Below are positions 1 to 5,162 of a DNA stretch of 5,976 nt, piece after piece. The stretch is taken from positions 1 to 5,976 of the forward strand of contig VAZH01000234.1 of NCBI GenBank assembly GCA_005884465.1, given 5' to 3'. The notes under the pieces were generated by a model that was not told the DNA's origin, made no database searches, and saw only the letters and a list, made by a program, of their open reading frames with translations. Positions within the stretch are counted from its first letter, which is position 1; the number at the start of each line of letters is the position of its first letter. Position numbers and translations under genes: made by a program. The DNA is from Alphaproteobacteria bacterium (GTDB lineage Bacteria > Pseudomonadota > Alphaproteobacteria > Rhizobiales > Xanthobacteraceae).

Positions 1-402
1 CATTCCGACTTCGGCAGTTATGATACCGACTCCTCGCGCAAGATGCGCCGTGCCACCGCGCTCCTGAAGCAGAACCATCCGGAAATCGAGGCCGACGGCG
101 AAATGCAGGGCGATACCGCGCTGTCGGAAGCAGCGAGGAAGCTCATCCTGCCGCACTCGAAGCTGCAAGGTGAGGCCAATATCCTGATCATGTCGACCCT
201 CGATACCGCCAACGTCGCCTATCAGATGATCAAGGTGCTTGCGGACGGGCTGCCAGTCGGGCCGATCCTGATCGGCCCGGCGCGGCCGGCGCATATCCTC
301 ACCCCATCGGTAACCGCCCGCGGCGTTCTCAACATGACCGCGGTTGCCGCCGTCGAAGCCCAGGAGCGAGCCAGCCGTCAGCAACCGACCTTGTTTGGCT
401 AA
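1..402 (+). CDS. maeB: Malic enzyme (MaeB type), C-terminal phosphotransacetylase-like domain, 5' end outside window
   Basis: These are the last 133 residues of a large malic enzyme, which oxidatively decarboxylates malate to pyruvate with NAD(P)+ in the cytoplasm, feeding gluconeogenesis and acetyl-CoA supply during growth on C4-dicarboxylates. The frame is open from base 1 and ends at TAA 400-402. What is visible is the end of the phosphate-acetyltransferase-like domain that follows the catalytic domain in MaeB-type enzymes: an SYDTDSSRKMR segment, then DGLPVGPILIG, then PAHILTPSVTARG and NMTAVAAVEAQ, which are highly conserved at the C-terminus of this family. In that family the domain no longer makes acetyl phosphate and is thought to bind acetyl-CoA as a regulator. 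The catalytic and cofactor-binding domains lie upstream of the window, so NAD+ (Dme) versus NADP+ (Tme) preference cannot be read. The tail after the domain is short and normal, with no sign of truncation. Confidence 0.9.
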   Translation, partial: HSDFGSYDTDSSRKMRRATALLKQNHPEIEADGEMQGDTALSEAARKLILPHSKLQGEANILIMSTLDTANVAYQMIKVLADGLPVGPILIGPARPAHILTPSVTARGVLNMTAVAAVEAQERASRQQPTLFG

Positions 403-424
403 GCCAACTAGAATCGATTAGGTC

Positions 425-448
425 CCGGCTGCACGCACGGCCGGTTTT
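425..448 (+). terminator. Terminator-like hairpin after the malic enzyme gene
   Basis: A GC-rich stem (CCGGC at 425-429 pairing with GCCGG at 440-444, extended inward by a T-G and a G-C pair) is followed at once by TTTT at 445-448. It begins 22 bases after the malic enzyme stop, where an intrinsic terminator would sit. The stem is short and the T tract is only four bases, so it may be weak. Confidence 0.4.
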
Positions 449-466
449 CGGAATCGATTTGACCGT

Positions 467-495
467 TTGAAAACCTGAAGCGGAACGCCCATAAT
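467..495 (+). promoter_or_regulatory. Candidate sigma70-type promoter for the DoxX gene
   Basis: TTGAAA (467-472) and CATAAT (490-495) are separated by exactly 17 bases, each one or two mismatches from the housekeeping consensus. Transcription would start near base 502, giving a leader of about 50 bases before the ATG at 551. It lies downstream of the terminator-like hairpin, so the DoxX gene probably has its own transcript. A nearby TTGACC (459-464) looks better as a -35 but has no -10 at a usable distance. Confidence 0.5.
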
Positions 496-540
496 CACTC
501 CGCTCTCCGCTTTGCAACCCCGCATTCCGCAGCATCCAGT

Positions 541-544
541 GAGG
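541..544 (+). promoter_or_regulatory. Ribosome binding site deciding the DoxX start
   Basis: GAGG lies six bases before the ATG at 551. The only earlier in-frame start is a TTG at 512, with no comparable purine-rich site and a 13-residue extension (QPRIPQHPVRPT) unlike the start of a DoxX protein. This supports 551 as the start. Confidence 0.65.
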
Positions 545-550
545 CCGACC

Positions 551-1003
551 ATGCCAGCGTTCATTACTTTCGGACGAGTTTTGTTCGCCGTTCTATTTAT
601 CTATTCGGGGGCGACCAAGCTTTTTGGCATTCAGGCCACCGCTGATTTTATTGCCGCCAGGATGGTCATTCCCTCCTTCCTTATTCCCTACACCTCGCAG
701 CTGGAGGCGATGACGGGAATGTCCACTCCGCAAATGCTCGCCATTGCTGTTGGAGCTTTCGAGGTCATCGCCGGATTGATGATTGCCCTCAATTTCGGCG
801 TGCGGTTCTTTGCCATTCTTTTGATTTTCTTCGTCGCCGCGACGATCTATTACTTCGACGATTTCTGGAATCAGGCGCCGCCCGAAAATGCCAGGACCCT
901 CATGGACGCGCTGAAAAGTCTGTCGATCATCGGTGCGCTGTTCATCATCGCGGGATATGGCCGGGCGCCGCGGACGGTCGAACCCGCTTACGGCGACGTA
1001 TAG
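551..1003 (+). CDS. DoxX family four-helix inner-membrane protein
   Basis: This 150-residue protein is almost entirely hydrophobic, with four predicted membrane segments at about residues 5-21, 62-82, 84-105 and 122-137, the usual DoxX layout and length. The N-terminus carries the family signature GRVLFAVLFIYSGATKLFG: a GR pair, then an SG and KL at the end of helix 1. An acidic residue in helix 2 (E71 in GAFEVIAG) also fits. DoxX-like proteins are inner-membrane components linked in various bacteria to quinone or thiol redox systems and oxidative stress tolerance, but the function of this branch is not established. The ATG at 551 is chosen for its ribosome binding site and because the protein then begins directly at the first helix. 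The gene stands alone, with its own probable promoter, and converges on the DHFR-like gene 24 bases away. Its coding sequence looks AT-richer than its neighbours, partly because of its Phe/Ile-rich helices. Confidence 0.85.
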   Translation: MPAFITFGRVLFAVLFIYSGATKLFGIQATADFIAARMVIPSFLIPYTSQLEAMTGMSTPQMLAIAVGAFEVIAGLMIALNFGVRFFAILLIFFVAATIYYFDDFWNQAPPENARTLMDALKSLSIIGALFIIAGYGRAPRTVEPAYGDV

Positions 1004-1027
1004 GTGGTTACGTGAGCCGGAATTGCC

Positions 1028-1585
1028 CTAGCCGGGACGCCGCCACGGCGTGACGCTGACCTCATGGGCGGGGTCCAGGATTTGTGGATCGCCGGCTTTC
1101 AGGCCGTGCGCGGCGAGAATCTCCTGCGGTGAACGCTCGGGCACACCGGGGAAGCAGGGCTCGCCACCGGGCAGCCGCACATGCGGTGCCTGCGACAGCC
1201 AGAACGTGTGGTAGCGGTCCATAAACATGCCGAACACATCAGGTCCGCCAATCACCGCGACGGTGCCGGAATGCACTTTTGCGAAATCGCACGCCGCTTC
1301 GAACGCAGCCCCGGCCGGATTCCAAAGTGTGGCTTTGGGATTGGACGGGTCGGGCGCGATCGCGCCTACTCTTCGGGTCAGGATAATCCGCGTTCGCCGC
1401 GGCGAGTTCGGCTGGCCCTCATGGGAATGTCGGCCATGCACGATCAGGTCGGCGCGATCGAGGGCGGCCGTGAAGAATTTCTTGTCGCCCTCGAATTTCA
1501 ATTGACCCGGCATCACGCGATCGGCGTTTGCCAGCATGCCATCCGCGGATACGATGACATAGCCTTCGATGCGCAGATCCGGCAT
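1028..1585 (-). CDS. Dihydrofolate reductase-like (DHFR/RibD C-terminal superfamily) protein
   Basis: This 185-residue protein follows the DHFR fold in order: first strand and GYVIVSADGMLA (residues 9-19); MPGQLKFEGDKKFF (25-38), matching the substrate loop and helix that carry the catalytic acid in FolA, with E32 or D34 as the candidate; LIVHGRHSHEG (47-57), parallel to the VIMGRHTWES region; RTRIILTRR (64-72); and VAVIGGPDVFGMFM (109-122), the cofactor-binding GG motif. A cytoplasmic NADPH-dependent reductase is inferred. It is not clearly the housekeeping folA: no thyA is adjacent, the second half (PHVRLPGGEPCFPGVP onward) is short and unusual, and the RibD-type pyrimidine reductases share the same fold. 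The substrate is therefore left open. The ATG lies 15 bases past the deacetylase stop with no clear Shine-Dalgarno, which suggests co-transcription and perhaps translational coupling. The start fits, since the first strand begins at residue 5. Confidence 0.75.
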   Translation of the reverse strand: MPDLRIEGYVIVSADGMLANADRVMPGQLKFEGDKKFFTAALDRADLIVHGRHSHEGQPNSPRRTRIILTRRVGAIAPDPSNPKATLWNPAGAAFEAACDFAKVHSGTVAVIGGPDVFGMFMDRYHTFWLSQAPHVRLPGGEPCFPGVPERSPQEILAAHGLKAGDPQILDPAHEVSVTPWRRPG

Positions 1586-1600
1586 CGCGCGCGGACTGGT

Positions 1601-2539
1601 CTATTCCGAGATCGTCTGCACCACGCTGGAGACAGGCCGCGAACTCACGGTCGGCAGTTTGGCGTCCTTGATGATTTGGTCGTCATACTGCGCCAGCGTT
1701 TGCACCGGGTCCTTGGCCCTCATCGCAACGACCTTGTAGCCGCCGGCCTTCAGCTTGTGCAGCAGCTCGGGCAGGGCTTCTGCAGTGTGCTTCTGGAAAT
1801 CGTGCATCAGCACGATGCCCTTGCCCAGTTTGTCCAGCTTCTTCATCACGCTGTCGATAACGGTTTGCGGCTTGCTGGCCTTGAAATCGAAGGAGTCGAG
1901 ATCGCACGAAAAAATCGCGACGTTGCGGGTGCCGAGGTAGGTCACCATTTCGGGTGGGTGCTGCAGCGCCGGGAAGCGGAAGAACGGAGCGAACGTGGTG
2001 CCGCCCAAGGCCCATTTCACCGCGCTGAACCCTTTCTCTATCTCTTCCTTGCGTTGATCCTCGGTCAGCTTCTTGTTGTTCAGATTGGCGTGCGACCAGG
2101 TATGTGAGCCGATGCTGTGGCCTGCCGCCGCAACCTGTTTGAGAATTTCGGGAAAGTACGTCGCGTGCTTGCCGATCGGAAAGAAAATGCCGGTCGTGCA
2201 TTCCTCCGCCAGCGTCTTCAAGACCGAGGGCGTATTGACCGGCCAGGGGCCATCGTCGAACGTCAGCACCACTTCCTTGTCGCGAAGAAAATCGAGCTGC
2301 TTGAAATGCTCGAAACCGAACCCTGGCCCGCCGGTGGTATCGATTTCAACGACCCGGGCGATCCCGATCGCGTCAGGATTTGCACAGGGGGGCTTTGCCG
2401 GGCGCGCCGCGGCAGGAGCCGGCGTGGCCGCCGCCTGCGGGGTTGCCGGGCCCTTGGGAGCAGGGGTCTGCGACCATGCTGCGCCTGAGGCACACAGCGA
2501 AACCGCGCCTGCCAAGATCAAACCTGCCGCTATACGCAT
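1601..2539 (-). CDS. Secreted polysaccharide deacetylase (NodB homology, carbohydrate esterase 4)
   Basis: A 312-residue exported metal-dependent deacetylase. Residues 1-23 form a signal peptide (MRIAAG then a hydrophobic stretch, cleavage probably near AWS-Q). C16 is preceded by Leu, so it is not a lipobox. An Ala/Pro-rich linker (about 25-50) leads to the NodB domain (about 88-275). Its motifs are TFDDGP (93-98; D95 proposed base, D96 metal ligand), HTWSH (146-150; H146 and H150 metal ligands), RFP (188-190), DSFDF (215-219) and LMH (244-246; H246 proposed acid). All catalytic residues are present, so an active enzyme removing acetyl groups from an N-acetylated glycan in the periplasm or outside the cell is likely. 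The substrate (peptidoglycan, chitin-like oligosaccharide or exopolysaccharide) cannot be told. The frame is open further upstream, to 2887, but the strong GAGGGG site and signal peptide fix the start at 2539. The C-terminal 30 residues past the domain are polar and unassigned. Confidence 0.9.
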   Translation of the reverse strand: MRIAAGLILAGAVSLCASGAAWSQTPAPKGPATPQAAATPAPAAARPAKPPCANPDAIGIARVVEIDTTGGPGFGFEHFKQLDFLRDKEVVLTFDDGPWPVNTPSVLKTLAEECTTGIFFPIGKHATYFPEILKQVAAAGHSIGSHTWSHANLNNKKLTEDQRKEEIEKGFSAVKWALGGTTFAPFFRFPALQHPPEMVTYLGTRNVAIFSCDLDSFDFKASKPQTVIDSVMKKLDKLGKGIVLMHDFQKHTAEALPELLHKLKAGGYKVVAMRAKDPVQTLAQYDDQIIKDAKLPTVSSRPVSSVVQTISE

Positions 2540-2545
2540 CGTATT

Positions 2546-2551
2546 CCCCTC
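2546..2551 (-). promoter_or_regulatory. Ribosome binding site deciding the deacetylase start
   Basis: Read on the - strand, GAGGGG sits six bases before the ATG at 2539-2537, a near-ideal Shine-Dalgarno. It selects this start over upstream in-frame ATGs, the first of which would make the protein overlap the glutathione peroxidase gene and bury the signal peptide. Confidence 0.75.
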
Positions 2552-2615
2552 GAATTGATCCGGCTCGACCCTAGTCTTTGCCATCGTCCAAGCCATTCCT
2601 GTCCCTGACCACAAT

Positions 2616-2645
2616 AGCCTAGTTGGACCTGCGCCGCCACGGCAA
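2616..2645 (-). promoter_or_regulatory. Weak candidate promoter for the deacetylase / DHFR-like pair
   Basis: The 169-base gap between the glutathione peroxidase stop and the deacetylase start (2540-2708) holds no ORF worth calling. Reading the - strand, TTGCCG (2645-2640) and TAGGCT (2621-2616) are 18 bases apart, a marginal sigma70-like pair that would place a start some 70 bases before the ATG. The gap is long enough for an independent promoter, but the match is poor. I saw no operator or riboswitch-like structure here. Confidence 0.22.
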
Positions 2646-2708
2646 CCGGGTTTATCAACTATTGGTCGATTGTCGGCGGAACCGGTTAATATCGCCGCGC
2701 CTCCGCAA

Positions 2709-3284
2709 TCAGGAGGCCGCGAGCGCCCGCGCAATGGCGGTTTTGACACGCGTATCCGATGGTTCGACGGTCTCAGGGAATACCTCGGCGATATAGCCAT
2801 CGCGGCCGACCAGATATTTGTGAAAGTTCCAGCGCGGCACATCCTTCGGTCGCGCGTCGGCCGCCCATTTGTAGAACGGATGGGCATTCGGCCCGTTTAC
2901 GGCGGCTTTGGCCGCGATCGGAAAGGTAACTCCATAGTGGCGCTGCGCGGTCTCCGCGATCTCGGTCGGGCCGCCGGGTTCCTGTGCGCCGAAGTCGTTC
3001 GAGGGGACACCGATAATCATCAGGCCCCGACCCCGAAACTCCGTCCACAATTCCTGCAATCCGGCGTATTGCGGCGTGAAACCGCACAATGAGGCCGTGT
3101 TGACCACCAACAGCGGACGGCCGGCGTATTCGGCGAGCCGGATATCGCCCCCCGCCAGCCCAGGAAACGAGAAGGCATAAGCAGTGATCCGGCTCATTGC
3201 GGCCTGCGCGAGGGCAGTCCGTGTCGAGATTGGGGTTGCGAACGCGGCAAGCGCTGCCGCGATCATCTTCCTGCGGTCGATCAT
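2709..3284 (-). CDS. Exported glutathione peroxidase-like thiol peroxidase with a single cysteine
   Basis: A 191-residue member of the glutathione peroxidase family, which reduces H2O2 and organic hydroperoxides with thiol electrons. Active-site motifs are in order: NTASLCGFTPQY (62-73) with peroxidatic C67; NDFGAQEPG (96-104) with Q101; and WNFHKYLVG (152-160) with W152 and N153, together the Cys-Gln-Trp-Asn tetrad. Residues 1-28 look like an export signal with a twin-arginine flavour (DRRKMIAAALAAFA, then ALA-Q at 24-27 as cleavage site), so the enzyme probably works in the periplasm. C67 is the only cysteine: the usual FPCNQF cysteine is replaced by Ser95 in VPSNDF, and no resolving cysteine exists. 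The start at 3284 is backed by AGGGG five bases upstream. M30 (MSRITAYAF) is where a cytoplasmic homologue would begin, but it would discard a good signal peptide. It lies 70 bases behind the membrane protein gene and 169 ahead of the deacetylase. Confidence 0.9.
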   Translation of the reverse strand: MIDRRKMIAAALAAFATPISTRTALAQAAMSRITAYAFSFPGLAGGDIRLAEYAGRPLLVVNTASLCGFTPQYAGLQELWTEFRGRGLMIIGVPSNDFGAQEPGGPTEIAETAQRHYGVTFPIAAKAAVNGPNAHPFYKWAADARPKDVPRWNFHKYLVGRDGYIAEVFPETVEPSDTRVKTAIARALAAS

Positions 3285-3306
3285 CGCGCCCCCTGTGTCA
3301 GCGGCG

Positions 3307-3319
3307 ATTCTAATTTATA
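3307..3319 (-). promoter_or_regulatory. AT-rich patch upstream of the glutathione peroxidase, possible -10 region
   Basis: In the 70-base gap 3285-3354, the - strand reads TATAAATTAGAAT ending 22 bases before the ATG, in an otherwise GC-rich stretch. It could supply a -10 element, but I see no -35 at 16-18 bases, and the leader would be very short. Read-through from the upstream membrane protein gene is equally possible. Confidence 0.22.
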
Positions 3320-3354
3320 GGCCCAAGCCGCTGCGGCCGCTTCTCAACAAGGCG

Positions 3355-5007
3355 TTATGATCGGGCCGGAGGAGCGGCGCACCATGGCGGCTGCAGCAGC
3401 GGAAGATAATACCGGCTCCACTCGCATGTCGATTCCGGACCGCTGCGCTTCAACGCGTATTTAATAGGCTCAGCCTGACCGATCGCGATGTGCAGTCCGA
3501 ACAGGGTCACGGCGAGGGGATAGGCCCATTTGCGAAAGCGCAGGTCGCTCAGGCAATCGAGCAGGATCGCGCCCGCGATGATGATCAGCGGGTCTGTGAA
3601 AATGAAATATTCGGATTTCAGCCCGCGCCGCACCCCGAGGGCGTCGATCCCGATCGCGCCGAGCAGCAGTGCGAGTGCCTGGATCGCCACCAGTCTGTCG
3701 CCGCGCCGCCATGCCAGGACGATGCCGGGCACGATCAGCCAGGTGAGAAACACGGTCGGGCGCGGTGAGGGATGCAGCACGAAACTGTAGCGCGCCAGAA
3801 CCGACGCCATGCCATCGAACAGGAGTAGTAAAATTCCCGACAGGCTGGACCCGCTTGCGACATCGGTGGTGTTCGCGTCCGCAAAGGTCAGCATTTTTTC
3901 CAGCGGATTGAACACGGCGATCACGTTGTTGGCGTCGTATTGGACATCGAGCACCAGCAGCGCAATCGATGCGCCGGCGGCAACCGCAAACATCGACGCC
4001 AGCGTTTCAGCGGCGCTGACCCGCCAGGTCGCGGCGTAAGCGATCATGCACGCGGCGATCAGGGCCAGCAGCGCCCCCTGATAGAGGCCGAAGCGGCCGA
4101 GCAGCAATGGATGGAAGTGCGCGGCATCGAGCGAGCCGCGGTCAAAGCCGGTTGATATCAGTGGCCACACAGCCGATGCCGAGGCAATCGCTGCGACGGC
4201 CGCAATACCCGTTGCGAACCAACTTGATCGCGTGTTGCTCCAGAACGCAACGCTCGCACTTTTTGGGCTGCCGAACGGCAGCAGCAGCAGCGGCAGCGCA
4301 CCGATCAGCAAAATGGCCTGCACCTTGTTTTCCAGACCAAGAACGCATAACCCGGCGGCGACCGCCATCCATAGCGGGCGCGCGATGCTGCTGCTGCGTC
4401 CGACCACGATCAGGACCATCACAGCAAAGATGACGGGGCATGCCGCGACAAGCTCGCTGCGCAGAATGCGCGAGTGCACTGCGATGGCGCCGGAGAACGC
4501 GAATGCAAAAGTCGCCATCAGCGCGATGCGCCAGTCGCGCACGATGCGGCGAACAAGGGCCGCAAAAATTAGAACGCAGCCGGTTGCGATCAGCCATGCC
4601 AGAACACGACCGGCGCGAACGGCGCCGGTCATGGCGGCATCGAATGCTGCGGCATTGGATGCTGGTGGAATCGCCGAAAGCGAATAGCCGTCGAGCAAGT
4701 CGAGAGCGTGCAGCAGCTGAAACCAGAGCTTCAGCGACAGGATGGTTAGATAGGCGGTGTGGTCGAAGAAAAGCTGCGGCTTGCCGTCGTTGAGGACAAG
4801 CGCGTTGTAGATCACCATCAAGTCCATGTCGGCGTTGCGCCAATAGATCAGCGCATAGCCGAACAGAAAAAACGATGCCGCGAGCCCGGCGACGATCGCC
4901 GTCAATCCTGTTCGCCAGCCAAGGAAAGTCAGCCGGTCGAAGGCATCCTCCTTCGCAGCAATGATCGGCGGTTGGGTCGTTGAGGCCGGGGCGGAAAACT
5001 GGTTCAT
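3355..5007 (-). CDS. Polytopic membrane protein resembling GT-C (family 39/83-type) glycosyltransferases
   Basis: A 550-residue inner-membrane protein with roughly 12-14 hydrophobic segments (for example about 33-55, 133-151, 160-180, 229-245, 264-284, 304-326, 335-353, 418-434, 437-457, 468-487 and 494-511) after a polar N-terminus of about 30 residues. The first outside loop begins RNADMDLM, with D60 and D62 right after helix 1, where GT-C enzymes carry their catalytic acidic motif. FFDHTAYL (80-87) and HSRILRSEL (178-186) also resemble that architecture. Such enzymes move sugars from polyprenyl-phosphate donors to lipids or proteins on the periplasmic side, so a similar role is inferred; donor and acceptor are unknown. 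I do not recognise a named gene. The C-terminal tail has two cysteines (C528, C543). An in-frame TAA lies five codons before the ATG, so the start cannot be further upstream, yet no clear Shine-Dalgarno precedes it. The nearest upstream gene is across the composite repeat. Confidence 0.72.
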   Translation of the reverse strand: MNQFSAPASTTQPPIIAAKEDAFDRLTFLGWRTGLTAIVAGLAASFFLFGYALIYWRNADMDLMVIYNALVLNDGKPQLFFDHTAYLTILSLKLWFQLLHALDLLDGYSLSAIPPASNAAAFDAAMTGAVRAGRVLAWLIATGCVLIFAALVRRIVRDWRIALMATFAFAFSGAIAVHSRILRSELVAACPVIFAVMVLIVVGRSSSIARPLWMAVAAGLCVLGLENKVQAILLIGALPLLLLPFGSPKSASVAFWSNTRSSWFATGIAAVAAIASASAVWPLISTGFDRGSLDAAHFHPLLLGRFGLYQGALLALIAACMIAYAATWRVSAAETLASMFAVAAGASIALLVLDVQYDANNVIAVFNPLEKMLTFADANTTDVASGSSLSGILLLLFDGMASVLARYSFVLHPSPRPTVFLTWLIVPGIVLAWRRGDRLVAIQALALLLGAIGIDALGVRRGLKSEYFIFTDPLIIIAGAILLDCLSDLRFRKWAYPLAVTLFGLHIAIGQAEPIKYALKRSGPESTCEWSRYYLPLLQPPWCAAPPARS

Positions 5008-5062
5008 GCCGGCGGTCTTTTAGCTCAGCCGCCGATGCAAAGCGACGGCGGCCGAAGGCGTT

Positions 5063-5100
5063 AGATCATGATCCGATTGGATTGAGTCGGATCCTGATCT
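5063..5100. repeat. Imperfect inverted repeat, first half of a composite intergenic element
   Basis: Arms 5063-5076 (AGATCATGATCCGA) and 5087-5100 (TCGGATCCTGATCT) are reverse complements over 14 bases with one mismatch, around a 10-base loop. It lies 13 bases from the second palindrome and shares the GATCATGATC-like core, so the two probably belong to one repeat family. As RNA it would fold in either direction, upstream of the membrane protein gene. Confidence 0.7.
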
Positions 5101-5113
5101 CATCTCTTTGTTT

Positions 5114-5162
5114 GAGCATGATCTTTTCGGAAAACCGGTTCCCTTTTCCGGATCATGCTCTA
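5114..5162. repeat. Rhizobiales-type intergenic palindromic repeat (GAGCATGATC family)
   Basis: The outer arms GAGCATGATC (5114-5123) and GATCATGCTC (5151-5160) are perfect reverse complements. Inside, CGGAAAA (5128-5134) pairs with TTTTCCG (5144-5150) around a nine-base loop containing CCGGTT, leaving a TTTT bulge on one side. The whole thus folds into one long hairpin of 17 base pairs. From memory, near-identical elements (often starting TAGAGCATGATC) occur in very many copies between genes in Bradyrhizobium and relatives, comparable in style to the RIME elements of Rhizobium. Only this copy is in the window. It abuts the 3' end of the L,D-transpeptidase-like gene, where it could end transcription or protect the mRNA end. 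Confidence 0.8.

Noticed and set aside
512..550. TTG start giving a 163-residue DoxX protein
   Set aside because: The extension is proline-rich and precedes the first helix without reason; GAGG before the ATG at 551 is better placed.
1004..1027. Shared terminator between the convergent DoxX and DHFR-like genes
   Set aside because: The short AGCCGG repeats here are direct rather than inverted, and there is no stem with a T run.
1181..2107. A 308-codon open frame on the + strand
   Set aside because: It lies opposite the DHFR-like and deacetylase genes, spans both, and has a His/Arg/Gly-rich composition typical of antisense frames in high-GC DNA. The - strand proteins carry clear family motifs.
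2073..2558. Open frame of 161 codons on the + strand opposite the deacetylase N-terminus
   Set aside because: It mirrors the Ala/Pro-rich linker and the TFDDGP region of the deacetylase, with no recognisable motif of its own.
2540..2887. N-terminal extension of the deacetylase by 116 residues
   Set aside because: It would overlap the end of the glutathione peroxidase gene, has no domain-like sequence and would hide the signal peptide. GAGGGG before 2539 marks the real start.
2670..3092. Open frame of 140 codons on the + strand opposite the glutathione peroxidase
   Set aside because: It is antisense to an intact gene with a complete catalytic tetrad and shows no family features.
3330..3347. 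GC-rich inverted repeat between the membrane protein and glutathione peroxidase genes as a terminator
   Set aside because: The arms pair for only about four bases cleanly and no T tract follows on the - strand.
4278..4292. Short run of CAG-type trinucleotides
   Set aside because: It simply encodes the Leu run of a membrane helix on the - strand; it is too short to call a functional repeat.
4142..4843. Open frame of 233 codons on the - strand in a second frame of the membrane protein gene
   Set aside because: Its Arg/His-rich composition is that of an out-of-frame shadow, while the other frame gives a coherent multi-helix membrane protein.
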